This document shows, piece by piece, positions 44,813 through 53,842 of a stretch of 64,000 nt of DNA (the first letter of the stretch is position 1; each line of letters starts with the position of its first letter). The stretch comes from Eisenbergiella tayi (GTDB lineage: Bacteria; Bacillota; Clostridia; Lachnospirales; Lachnospiraceae): assembly GCF_001881565.1 (NCBI RefSeq), contig NZ_MPDJ01000002.1, forward strand, positions 482,599-546,598, read 5' to 3'. Under the pieces are notes generated by a model. It did not search any database and had not been told where the DNA came from. It saw only the letters and a list, made by a program, of their open reading frames with translations. The position numbers were made by a program, and so were the translations under genes.

Positions 44813-47074
44813 TTATTCAAAGGTTTCTTTATATTTTTTAGGGGTCATCCCGATGTAGCGTTTAAAATTGCGGTACATGGTGTTCTCTGATCCAAAACCG
44901 GTTAATTCTGCAATTTGTGCATTATTGTAATTTGTAGTTCTTAATAAATATTTAGCATGTTCCAGGCGGACATCCATAAGGTATGCGGCAAATGTTATTC
45001 CTGTTTGTTCCTTCAAGAAAGTATAAAGATATTTTTCCGTTATTCCCATATCTTTGCTTGCAGAATAGGCAGATAAGTTATAATCATTATAATTACAGTT
45101 AATATACTCAATAATTTTTTCTTTCAACTCAATGTTTTTACTTTTTCTTTTTTTATTCAGAAATTCTGTAAGTTCTTTACATTCTTTTTTAAATTGTTCT
45201 ATCAAATCATCACAACTGATATCCTTATAAAAAATCTGTTTAAAAAAGGGAGACTCGATATGCTGTTCATCTATTTGCAGCCAAGTGGAGTAAAATATAT
45301 TTTTCAGGGAAAAATAAACCTGTTCTTTTTGTAATTCATATTGGTAAGGCCATCTGTGATAAAAATTTGCTATCTTACTCAACATAACATAGAGTTCCTG
45401 GAGCTGGCCTGTTTTCAATAAATTATAAAAACGGTTAATGAATTCAATATTTACAGGGTTCTGATAAGAAGCATTTGATTCAATAGAATAAGAAACTACT
45501 CGTGACACATTTTCATCTAAATTTTGTAGTTCCACAATCTGTCGGGCTTGTTCATAGCACTGATTAATATTTTTCAGATTTGTCCCGATAGAACTAATTG
45601 CAACATGAAGTACCAGATCATATTGATCGATAAGTTCGTCAATAGCATCCTGAAAAAATTTTTTGACAGATTCCACATTCGGCACATCATTAGCTGCCAG
45701 TTCTATTAAAAACAGTTCATCAGATATTCCGCTATGTGTATGAAAATAAGTATTATTATATTCGTTTTCAAACATCTCAAGAAGGCTTAATATAGCCAGA
45801 TCTGAAATTTGCTCACCGATTTCTTCTATCCGTACAATGGCAACACAAAAAAATTCGGGTTCCCTGCCAAAATTATGCGCAAATCTCTGTAATTCCGTTG
45901 GAGAAGAAACTCCATTCAGCAGAAAATGTTCCAGCAGAATTCCTTTATTTCGGGTGATCAGTTCATTAATTTTAATCAGGTTATCACAATCCTTTTGTTT
46001 CAAATATTCGATATTCTGTCGGACGTATTGAAATTCATTCCTCTCTTTTTTCAATTTGAATAAATCTGCCGACGGTAATACCATCATCACGTTTTCAATA
46101 TTCTTATAATTTTTGAAACCAAGTATAAAAGACAGGAAAAGAACCAGCAGGATTCCTCCAATCAGATAAATATTCAATATGAAATGTACCTGTTGCATCT
46201 GTTTTTCTACATAACTGGCAGAAAGGCCGGAAATCAGTATATATTCATTACTTTCATTCCGTACTATATAAGTGCCGTTATAGGATTGATTCCATGGAGT
46301 AGGGGTAGTATCGGATAAAATATTCTCTGGAGTATTACCATAGGACAGTAACGGTTCATTGCTGTTTTTATTTATTAAAGTAAGAAATTCTGTCGCATTT
46401 AAGTCTTTAGATATGATTGATTCGACAATATCATTGGGATCTATTACAAAGCAGGTCAAATAAATATGCAATCCCCTCATAAGATTACTGTTTTCAAGAT
46501 AAAGAACAGGATGTTCAATTACTTTGTTCTTGTTATTTATAACAAATGATATTTTGTCCAATTCTATATAAAAGTTACCGTTTGTATATTGCTTAAAAAG
46601 ATATTCCTTGAACAACACAGAATTAGATAGGTCTGTTCCGCTTTTTTCTGCGTATAGCATTCGGGGATAATACCAGTCAAAATTCATGGAGCATTGATCC
46701 GTGGAAACAAACATTTCGTTATTTTTTGATATTGAGAAAAAAAAGGGAATAAAATCCACAAGGTTTTTAATATCTTTATCTTTTTGGTTTAGGGCTGCCA
46801 GATTCAAAACATCAGAACGTTCCAATTGTTTTTTAAATATAAGGGAAGAAAATTCCGGATCCAGCAATAACATACTGTCAATCAATTCCATTTTTGAAAC
46901 CATATTTTCGATGGCACCCAACCCTTCCTGATTTTCTGCACGGATTTTTTCGAGAATATAGTTTCGAATGTTATTCTGCGCTACATTAGTAATTAGAATA
47001 TTGCTTATATAAATGATAAGAAAGGCTATAAAATATCTGATAATATAACGGCCGAGAATTTTTTTAAATTTCAT
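44813..47074 (-). CDS. Membrane-bound AraC-family regulator with extracellular sensor
   Basis: One-component regulator of 753 residues. A helix near 10-30 (RYIIRYFIAFLIIYISNILI), an extracellular sensor (about 35-290), a second helix (ILNIYLIGGILLVLFLSFIL), a linker, then the C-terminal AraC HTH (ASKDMGITEKYLYTFLKE, then NNAQIAELTGFGSENTMYRN). It has the same layout as the regulator at 13684-15882 but is far diverged. It is divergent from the importer at 47383-51023 and is its likely regulator. GGAGGT precedes the ATG. Confidence 0.92.
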   Translation of the reverse strand: MKFKKILGRYIIRYFIAFLIIYISNILITNVAQNNIRNYILEKIRAENQEGLGAIENMVSKMELIDSMLLLDPEFSSLIFKKQLERSDVLNLAALNQKDKDIKNLVDFIPFFFSISKNNEMFVSTDQCSMNFDWYYPRMLYAEKSGTDLSNSVLFKEYLFKQYTNGNFYIELDKISFVINNKNKVIEHPVLYLENSNLMRGLHIYLTCFVIDPNDIVESIISKDLNATEFLTLINKNSNEPLLSYGNTPENILSDTTPTPWNQSYNGTYIVRNESNEYILISGLSASYVEKQMQQVHFILNIYLIGGILLVLFLSFILGFKNYKNIENVMMVLPSADLFKLKKERNEFQYVRQNIEYLKQKDCDNLIKINELITRNKGILLEHFLLNGVSSPTELQRFAHNFGREPEFFCVAIVRIEEIGEQISDLAILSLLEMFENEYNNTYFHTHSGISDELFLIELAANDVPNVESVKKFFQDAIDELIDQYDLVLHVAISSIGTNLKNINQCYEQARQIVELQNLDENVSRVVSYSIESNASYQNPVNIEFINRFYNLLKTGQLQELYVMLSKIANFYHRWPYQYELQKEQVYFSLKNIFYSTWLQIDEQHIESPFFKQIFYKDISCDDLIEQFKKECKELTEFLNKKRKSKNIELKEKIIEYINCNYNDYNLSAYSASKDMGITEKYLYTFLKEQTGITFAAYLMDVRLEHAKYLLRTTNYNNAQIAELTGFGSENTMYRNFKRYIGMTPKKYKETFE

Positions 47075-47382
47075 AACCTTACCTCCAATATCATTCTATC
47101 TGTAAAAATGAAACATTTTATTGGGAAAGACCAGGAATATTTTTTATAATATAATACCATTTTTAGAATAGCAAGTGCCCGGCCTTAATCTGGAAAAAAT
47201 AAGATAAAAAAGAAAAATTGTGAGTATTTTATCATACTTAATGAGATAGAAACGGATAGATTGTTACTTTCAAAATAATCTTTGTATTGCTATCATTTAA
47301 TTAACTCAGTCACCAGTGAAATTTTTACAGTGACAGTGAGTGATTTACCATTATATTTCAAAGAAGAGAAGGGAGCAGGTCT
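47075..47382. other. Divergent promoter region of the AraC regulator and heparinase-type importer
   Basis: About 308 bases without a gene. It is very AT-rich on the left. Its one strong element is the palindrome at 47304-47341. No unambiguous -35/-10 pair was identified for either gene. Confidence 0.4.
47304..47341. promoter_or_regulatory. 38-bp imperfect palindrome before the importer operon
   Basis: ACTCA...TGAGT arms with inner GTCAC/GTGAC and CAGTGA direct repeats lie 42 bases before the ATG of the binding protein. It could be the binding site of the divergent AraC regulator or a 5' UTR stem. Confidence 0.4.
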
Positions 47383-49089
47383 ATGAAAATGAAAACAAAA
47401 CGTTTAGCAGCTATCGGATTGACAGTCCTGATGGGAATGGGGGTATTTTCAGGCTGTGGAAAATCACCGGCACCAGCTTCACCGGAAACCAGCTCGAGGG
47501 TAGAGTCTGCTGCGTCCAGGGAAGAAGGCAGTATAAAGTCATCAGATACCGACAATACCATAACAGTGGGTATACAGACAAATAGTATGATTACCGATTA
47601 TAAGGATAATCTTCTTACTCAATATGTGGAAGAAACTATGGGAATTACTATTGATATTTATGAACTGCCGGAGGATGCGGATGAATGCCGTACCAAAATT
47701 TCACTGATGGTTGCTTCCGGGGAAGATATGCCTGATGTATTATTTGTAGACGGGATATTGACATCAGAAATGATTCAGCAATACGGAACCGATGGAATTT
47801 TTCTGGATATAACAGATATTTCCCATGACACATCCAAAATGCCGAATTACTGTGCAATTGACGAAAAGGATAAGGCCGTCATGGAGAACGCACAAATAAT
47901 GTCTGATGGAAAGATGTATAGTTTTTCCAGATTCCAGCCAAGCGTTTGGAATCAGGCACCTAATAAATTATTTATTAATCAAAAATGGATTGATACTCTA
48001 GGATTGGAAGTGCCCACAACGACAGAGGAATTAAAGAATGTACTGATTCAATTCAGAGATAACGATCCTAATGGAAATGGCAAACAGGATGAAATAGGAG
48101 TTTATGGTTATCAAAGCGGCGCCTTTGGTGAAAATGTTCTTGCATCTTTGATGAATTCCTTTATTTTTTGGAACGGCGGAACACAGAATGGTGGATTATC
48201 CATATCTGAGGATGGAAGTACCGTAATTGCCCCATTTGCAACAGAAGAATGGAAAAATGGTTTGATTTATTTAAAGGATCTGTATGATGAAAATCTTCTT
48301 TCCGCAGGCGTATTCACTGATGATACAACTATTTTTAAAGCTACGCTGAATGAGCCGGATAATGTTGTAGGGCTGGTGTCTGCAGGTTCTCTTTCCAACT
48401 GGCCGGAAGCAAAAACAAATAAAAATTATCTGGAAATGAAACTGATTAAGCCACTGGAAGGCCCCGATGGAGTTGCTTATACTCCTTTTAATGTGGATAA
48501 TCCCAGACAGGAAGGCTTTATATTTGCTAATACTGACAAATTGGATCTTGCCATTAAGTTTATTGATAATTTTTACAGTTATGATACTACGCTGTTTGTA
48601 TTTAATTCTGCGGAGGATAAGTATTATACTACGGATCCTGAAGAATGCAGGAAATCCTCAGAGGTTTATGGACATGAGATTAAATATGTCCAGACAGGTG
48701 ATTTCTGGGGGAGTCCTTCCAATGCAACATGGAGAACTATTGGTCCTTCCTATTATTCCGTTTCCATGCAGGATTCCGTTGGATCCAAGGCGGAAGAAGC
48801 CCCTGCTGCTGACGATCCTACCTATTTGAATCCACAGCAGTTGGAATGGTATTATCCGGCACATCCAGAAAATACATTGCCTATTGTCCATTACAATGAA
48901 GAAGAGGCTGGAACTATTCAGGAAGCCTTGACAAACATTCCATCCTTTGTGAATCAGGCAATGGCAGAATTCATTACAGGAACCAGAAATATTGATACCG
49001 GATGGGACAGTTATTTGGAGGAACTGGATAGTATGGGACTTCAGGAATGGCTGGATAATGCACAAACGGCTTACGAACGTCAGCAGTAA
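47383..49089 (+). CDS. Extracellular sugar-binding lipoprotein (LipO-like, large)
   Basis: Binding protein of 568 residues, longer than most family 1 members. Signal peptide MKMKTKRLAAIGLTVLMGMG, lipobox FSGC near residue 25, then a Ser/Pro-rich linker. It carries DNDPNGNGKQDEIG, which resembles a calcium-binding loop (DxDxDG type) seen in LipO-like sugar-binding proteins. First gene of the importer. GGGAG precedes the ATG. Confidence 0.92.
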   Translation: MKMKTKRLAAIGLTVLMGMGVFSGCGKSPAPASPETSSRVESAASREEGSIKSSDTDNTITVGIQTNSMITDYKDNLLTQYVEETMGITIDIYELPEDADECRTKISLMVASGEDMPDVLFVDGILTSEMIQQYGTDGIFLDITDISHDTSKMPNYCAIDEKDKAVMENAQIMSDGKMYSFSRFQPSVWNQAPNKLFINQKWIDTLGLEVPTTTEELKNVLIQFRDNDPNGNGKQDEIGVYGYQSGAFGENVLASLMNSFIFWNGGTQNGGLSISEDGSTVIAPFATEEWKNGLIYLKDLYDENLLSAGVFTDDTTIFKATLNEPDNVVGLVSAGSLSNWPEAKTNKNYLEMKLIKPLEGPDGVAYTPFNVDNPRQEGFIFANTDKLDLAIKFIDNFYSYDTTLFVFNSAEDKYYTTDPEECRKSSEVYGHEIKYVQTGDFWGSPSNATWRTIGPSYYSVSMQDSVGSKAEEAPAADDPTYLNPQQLEWYYPAHPENTLPIVHYNEEEAGTIQEALTNIPSFVNQAMAEFITGTRNIDTGWDSYLEELDSMGLQEWLDNAQTAYERQQ

Positions 49090-49097
49090 CGTTAAGG

Positions 49098-49136
49098 AAG
49101 GGATTGCCTTTGATTATAAAAGAATGGCAATCCCTT
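49098..49136 (+). other. Intercistronic hairpin between binding protein and permease
   Basis: AAGGGATTGCC (49098-49108) and its exact complement (49126-49136) form an 11-bp stem around a 17-base loop, nine bases after the binding-protein stop. It lacks a T-run, so it probably stabilises the upstream message or gives partial termination. Confidence 0.55.
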
Positions 49137-49170
49137 TGTTTCAGGCATTTTACTTAATGAGGAAGATATT

Positions 49171-50115
49171 ATGGCAAAAAGGACAAAAAGTGCAGTTGTT
49201 CAGAAATCATTGTGGAAGAAAATCGGGGCCAGATGGCAGCTTTATCTATTGCTATTGATTCCTCTGGTTTATATTGTGGTATTCGCTTATGCTCCAATGG
49301 GAGGGTTAATAATTGCATTCAAAGATTATCATCCTAAAGATGGTATCTTTGGAAGTGAATGGGTAGGCTTTAAAAATTTTATTAAATTTCTTACCTCTTA
49401 TAAATTTCCGGTTATAATGAAAAACACATTGACTTTATCACTGTATGGACTGGCAGTTTCCTTCCCAATTCCCATTATTTTTGCATTATTTTTAAATGTA
49501 ATGATGGGGAAAAAATATAAAAAAATAATACAGACGGTTACCTATATCCCATATTTTATCTCATCAGTGGTAATGGTAGGACTCTTGTTCTCACTCCTGA
49601 ATAACCGATATGGGTTATATGGAAGCCTGTATTCTCTATTTACCAAAAACACTGCACCGAATATATTGGCTAAAGGAGAAATGTTTAAACATATCTATGT
49701 ATGGTCAGGTGTATGGCAGACCACCGGCTACAGCGCAATCATTTATATTGCGGCTTTGGCGGGTGTTGATCAGGAATTGCATGAAGCAGCAGAAATTGAT
49801 GGTGCCAGCAGGCTGCAGCGGATGTTTTTCATCGACATCCCTGCAATTCTGCCCACAGCAAGTATTATGCTGATATTGGCAGTAGGAAATATTATGAACA
49901 TAGGCTTTGAAAAGGTTCTGCTGATGCAGAATAATTTGAATTTAAACTACAGTGAAATTGTATCTACATATGTTTATAAAGTAGGCCTTGCTTCTGGATT
50001 ATCCGATTTTTCTTTCTCTACAGCCATAAGTATGTTTAATTCCGTAATTAATTTCATCTTATTATTAATTGCAAATTGGGGAAGCAAGAAACTGAATGGC
50101 AGCGGCATCTTTTAG
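49171..50115 (+). CDS. Carbohydrate ABC transporter permease, LplB/YteP type
   Basis: First permease, 314 residues. Membrane segments start at YLLLLIPLVYIVVFAYAPMG. The EAA loop is HEAAEIDGASRLQRMFFIDI. It ends in NWGSKKLNGSGIF, the LplB-type tail. GAGGAAG precedes the ATG. The second permease follows after 14 bases. Confidence 0.93.
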   Translation: MAKRTKSAVVQKSLWKKIGARWQLYLLLLIPLVYIVVFAYAPMGGLIIAFKDYHPKDGIFGSEWVGFKNFIKFLTSYKFPVIMKNTLTLSLYGLAVSFPIPIIFALFLNVMMGKKYKKIIQTVTYIPYFISSVVMVGLLFSLLNNRYGLYGSLYSLFTKNTAPNILAKGEMFKHIYVWSGVWQTTGYSAIIYIAALAGVDQELHEAAEIDGASRLQRMFFIDIPAILPTASIMLILAVGNIMNIGFEKVLLMQNNLNLNYSEIVSTYVYKVGLASGLSDFSFSTAISMFNSVINFILLLIANWGSKKLNGSGIF

Positions 50116-50129
50116 AGGAGATAATTTGA

Positions 50130-51023
50130 ATGAAAAAATTCAGAAACTTTAGTTTAAATGACAAAATTTTTTATGTCGTTGTTACACTCTTACTGACTGC
50201 ATTTTTTATTATGGTTTTATATCCCTGTATTTTTGTATTGAGTGCATCCATTTCTTCAGGTGCGGCAGTACAAAGCGGAAAAGTAGTACTTTTTCCTGTA
50301 GATATCAGTTTTCAGGGTTATAAAACGGTATTTAACACACCAAATGTATGGGTAGGATTTAGGAATACGGTTTTTTATACAGTAATTGGAACCATAATAA
50401 ATGTTGCCACCACAATCACAGCTGCATACTGCCTTTCAAGGCATGATCTGCCTGGAAGAAATGCCATTATGCTGATATTTACCTTTACCATGTTTTTTGA
50501 TGGGGGGATTATTACAAATTATCTGCTGATACAGAAACTGCATATACTCAATACCGTGTGGTGTATGCTTTTACCCGGTCTGATAAGTGCCTATAATCTG
50601 ATTGTCGCCCGTACGTTTATTATAAATACTATACCAGCAGATCTTTTGGAAGCTTCACAGATGGACGGATGTTCTGATTTTACTTATTTTATTAAAATAG
50701 TTATTCCCTTGTCAAAAGCAGTTATAGCCGTGCTTGTTTTGTTCTATGGTGTCGGGCATTGGAATTCCTATTTTAATGCCATGATTTATTTACATGATAA
50801 GAGTTTATATCCGCTGACCCTGTTCCTTCGTTCCATATTAATGGCTGATCAGATCGATCCTTCAACGATAACAGATCCGGAACTTCAAATGCGGCTTTCA
50901 GAGATGGCTGGCACAATTAAGTATGCATTAATCGTGGTAACAATGATTCCTATACTAATGGTATATCCGTTTATACAAAAATACTTTGTAAAAGGTGTAA
51001 TGATTGGCTCCATAAAAGGATAA
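50130..51023 (+). CDS. Carbohydrate ABC transporter permease, LplC/YtcP type
   Basis: Second permease, 297 residues. The EAA-like loop is LEASQMDGCSDFTYFIKIVI and the tail is YPFIQKYFVKGVMIGSIKG. It completes the channel with the gene at 49171. AGAGGAG precedes the ATG. The heparinase-like enzyme follows after 28 bases on the same transcript. Confidence 0.93.
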   Translation: MKKFRNFSLNDKIFYVVVTLLLTAFFIMVLYPCIFVLSASISSGAAVQSGKVVLFPVDISFQGYKTVFNTPNVWVGFRNTVFYTVIGTIINVATTITAAYCLSRHDLPGRNAIMLIFTFTMFFDGGIITNYLLIQKLHILNTVWCMLLPGLISAYNLIVARTFIINTIPADLLEASQMDGCSDFTYFIKIVIPLSKAVIAVLVLFYGVGHWNSYFNAMIYLHDKSLYPLTLFLRSILMADQIDPSTITDPELQMRLSEMAGTIKYALIVVTMIPILMVYPFIQKYFVKGVMIGSIKG

Positions 51024-51051
51024 AGAACACGAAATAATAAGAGAGGTATCT

Positions 51052-52920
51052 ATGTTTAGTAATCTAGATTTAACAAATATAAAAATATGTAGTACTGAAA
51101 AGTTATTTCCACGAAATAAACACCCCCGGGCTGTAATAGATAATCCGTTCGCTATCAGGCAGATTAAACAATTACGGGTACGGGGATTGGAATACCTGAA
51201 AGAGGAAATCCCCCTTCTGGACTATGATTCCTTCAGTGAATATTGGAAAAACGGAGAGAGGATACATTATGAAGCATCTTATTTTAACCGTCGCCGTCGT
51301 TTGATTATCTTTTCCATACTTGCATGGGCGGAACCAGAAAAGGAAGAATGGCTTCATGCACTGAACGAAGACATATGGCAAATATGCAGTGAACCATTCT
51401 GGACAATTCCTCCGCATTTTTTTGGATATAGTCATGAAGAAATCCCATTCTCTATGTACTATAATCAATTGGATCTGTGTTCTTGTGATACGGCATACGC
51501 TTTAACTGAAGTAATGGCATTACTTGGAGAAAGGCTTCCTTATCAGATTAAGGAGCAGATCAAGTTGAATGTCCAAAGGCGTGTGCTTGATACATGGCTG
51601 AATCCGGAGCGCAAATTCTTCTTTGAACATTTTCCTAATAACTGGGCTTCGGTTTGTCCGAGTTGTATTGCAGGTGCCGCATTGCAGTTGCTTTCGGATG
51701 GCCCGAAACTCCGTCAGATTTTATTAAGATCCTTGAAATGCATCGATATTTATTTATCCTCCTTTGGAGAGGACGGGGTGTGTCTGGAGGGGGCTGGATA
51801 TTTTTCCTATGGCTTCGGGATGTTTACATGCTTTTCGGAATTGCTTTATGAACGTACAGAAGGACAGTTAGACTTATTCCGTAGGGAACCAAAACTCGCG
51901 AAAATTGCCAGGGTACAAAGCTGGTATTATGTTTCGGGAAATCAGTCAGTAAATTTTTCGGATTGTTCAGATGATCAGAGGTGTTATCTGGGAATCTCTC
52001 AATATCTGTATGAGAAAACCGGTGCCGAGATACCTCCGGCAGCAGCGGACATTTTAAATGATGTGGGTGACAAATATTGTATTGCACTGCGAGATATTCT
52101 TTGGACAGAGGTCTCTCATACAGAAAAGCCCCAGTTAGTAAATATAGAACAAGAAACGTCAGTGAAATGGTTTGAAAATGCCCAATGGTTTTTATCCCGA
52201 GGAAAACATCTGGCTTTCGCAGCCAAAGGTGGCCAAAATGGTTCCGGAGGAAATACGGGATATGAAGGCTATGAACAATTCAGTCACGGACATAATGACT
52301 GCGGTTCTTTTATTCTTTACTCGGATGGCATGAGCTGCCTCTGTGATTTAGGCGGGCAAAAATATAATGCAGATTATTTCAGTGAAAAAAGATATGATTT
52401 TCTGGCTGTCAGTTCCCGAAGTCACAATGTACCTATTGTAAATGGATGTTTACAGATGATAGGCAGCACATGCAGCGCTAAGGATTTGCGAGTCAGAACA
52501 AAGGGAGCGAATCCTTTTTTCCAACTTGACATAAGCGCTTGTTATGGAGGGAAGGAAAACGGTATTAAGTCTTTGGTAAGATGTTTGCAGCATAATATAG
52601 AAACAGATACATTAACTCTATATGATAGTCTTGTATTGGATGATCCTGGTGTTTTGTGTGAAAACTTTTGCGGAAAAGAGGAAATAAAACTATTGGAAGA
52701 TGGTGCTGTTTTTTCCAGAAAGGGAAGTCATATAGTTATGAAGTATAATACAGAAGACTTTAAAGCAGAGATAATAACGGAGCAATATGATACCGGCAGT
52801 CTGAACACGGTATGGTTTTTGCGGGTGACTTCGAAAGAAAACGCAGTAAATCATGTATTCCAGGCTGATTTTTATGCTGTTCCAAAATCGAATACCCTTT
52901 CTCATCCATTTTCCTCATAA
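51052..52920 (+). CDS. Heparinase II/III-like polysaccharide lyase, cytoplasmic
   Basis: Enzyme of 622 residues with no signal peptide. An all-alpha toroid fills roughly residues 40-340, with NNWASVCPSCIAGAALQLL and GVCLEGAGYFSYGFGMFTCF matching the heparinase II/III and alginate-lyase type motifs (Asn, Tyr). A beta-sandwich follows from about 375, beginning FAAKGGQNG, with the conserved histidine in EQFSHGHNDCGSFILYSDG. Lyases of this class cleave uronate-containing chains by beta-elimination; without export it should act on short imported oligosaccharides. It is the last gene of the importer operon, ended by the terminator at 52972. Confidence 0.85.
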   Translation: MFSNLDLTNIKICSTEKLFPRNKHPRAVIDNPFAIRQIKQLRVRGLEYLKEEIPLLDYDSFSEYWKNGERIHYEASYFNRRRRLIIFSILAWAEPEKEEWLHALNEDIWQICSEPFWTIPPHFFGYSHEEIPFSMYYNQLDLCSCDTAYALTEVMALLGERLPYQIKEQIKLNVQRRVLDTWLNPERKFFFEHFPNNWASVCPSCIAGAALQLLSDGPKLRQILLRSLKCIDIYLSSFGEDGVCLEGAGYFSYGFGMFTCFSELLYERTEGQLDLFRREPKLAKIARVQSWYYVSGNQSVNFSDCSDDQRCYLGISQYLYEKTGAEIPPAAADILNDVGDKYCIALRDILWTEVSHTEKPQLVNIEQETSVKWFENAQWFLSRGKHLAFAAKGGQNGSGGNTGYEGYEQFSHGHNDCGSFILYSDGMSCLCDLGGQKYNADYFSEKRYDFLAVSSRSHNVPIVNGCLQMIGSTCSAKDLRVRTKGANPFFQLDISACYGGKENGIKSLVRCLQHNIETDTLTLYDSLVLDDPGVLCENFCGKEEIKLLEDGAVFSRKGSHIVMKYNTEDFKAEIITEQYDTGSLNTVWFLRVTSKENAVNHVFQADFYAVPKSNTLSHPFSS

Positions 52921-52971
52921 ACTTTTATTCTATCCTCCACTATTTTAATAGTTTTCAACTTTAAAAAACAC

Positions 52972-52997
52972 GGCTGCCGAAATCCCCTTCGGCAGCC
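52972..52997. terminator. Bidirectional terminator between convergent operons
   Basis: GGCTGCCGAA and TTCGGCAGCC form a perfect 10-bp stem with a 6-base loop. AAAAAA lies on the left and TCTTTTT on the right, so it can end both the lyase transcript (plus) and the epimerase cluster (minus). Confidence 0.85.
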
Positions 52998-53026
52998 ACA
53001 TCTTTTTATCTCTTATTTCCAACCTT

Positions 53027-53803
53027 CTACAATATCAGTCCCCGGAAATATTTAATTGTAAAGTCAACGCCCTTATCTCCAAGCTCACCCTTCCAGGTTT
53101 CCGAATGCGGCTCTATGCTCAGCCTGCCATTGTATCCTTTGGCATACAGGGCGGAAAGAAAAGCCCCCCAGTTCGTCTGATCCATCCCCGCAGGCGGATC
53201 GTCAAACCGTTTTCCGCCAATCACAAGGGATCCCTTCAGATGCACATGTATAAAACGATCTCCCCAGTCCTTTGTCTCCTGAAGATAGTCCCCTCCGTCA
53301 TAGATACAATGGGAAGTATCATACTTGATATACAGATCCTTCAGATAGCCGTGAATCACGGTATATGCCATGGGATTATTTACAAAATTGTTCCAACGGC
53401 AGTTATAAACCGCGATTTTTACTCCCTTTTCCTTGCCGCAGGCGATCAGCTTTTCAAAATACGCAATGGCGAAGCTGCAGTTCTCATAATAGGAAAGTTC
53501 TTCCACATAATTACAGCCCGTAATATACACACCGCATTCCAGGCGGGATGCCGCGTCTATCAACCTGTATTCCAGCTCCAACTCTTCCTGCCGGATGCCG
53601 TCCTTGCTGATCCGGTCGCTTCCCCAGCGGCCCATGGCTCCCACAGGCATTTCATACGCCTTACTGAAGCTGATAACCTGATCCAGATGCGATAAAAACT
53701 CCTCAGCCCTGTCGTTCACATCCAGCTCCACAAAGGAAAGGCCAAGCTCCTTCGCTTTCCGGAAGTTTTCCTCTTCTATCCATGATATAATTCCTAATTC
53801 CAT
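53027..53803 (-). CDS. Sugar phosphate isomerase/epimerase-fold protein
   Basis: TIM-barrel protein of 258 residues of the xylose isomerase-like (AP endonuclease 2) family. Candidate metal ligands occur in KYDTSHCIYDG (Asp, His) and RLSIEPHSETW (Glu). It begins MELGIISWIEEENFRKAKEL. Such proteins isomerise or epimerise keto-sugars and inositol derivatives. It is the last gene of the five-gene cluster 53027-57801, which suggests action on a product of the dehydrogenases. GGGAGG precedes the ATG. Confidence 0.83.
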   Translation of the reverse strand: MELGIISWIEEENFRKAKELGLSFVELDVNDRAEEFLSHLDQVISFSKAYEMPVGAMGRWGSDRISKDGIRQEELELEYRLIDAASRLECGVYITGCNYVEELSYYENCSFAIAYFEKLIACGKEKGVKIAVYNCRWNNFVNNPMAYTVIHGYLKDLYIKYDTSHCIYDGGDYLQETKDWGDRFIHVHLKGSLVIGGKRFDDPPAGMDQTNWGAFLSALYAKGYNGRLSIEPHSETWKGELGDKGVDFTIKYFRGLIL

Positions 53804-53842
53804 TATTCTGCCTCCCGTCCGCAGTCCCTTTATCCTGGTTAT

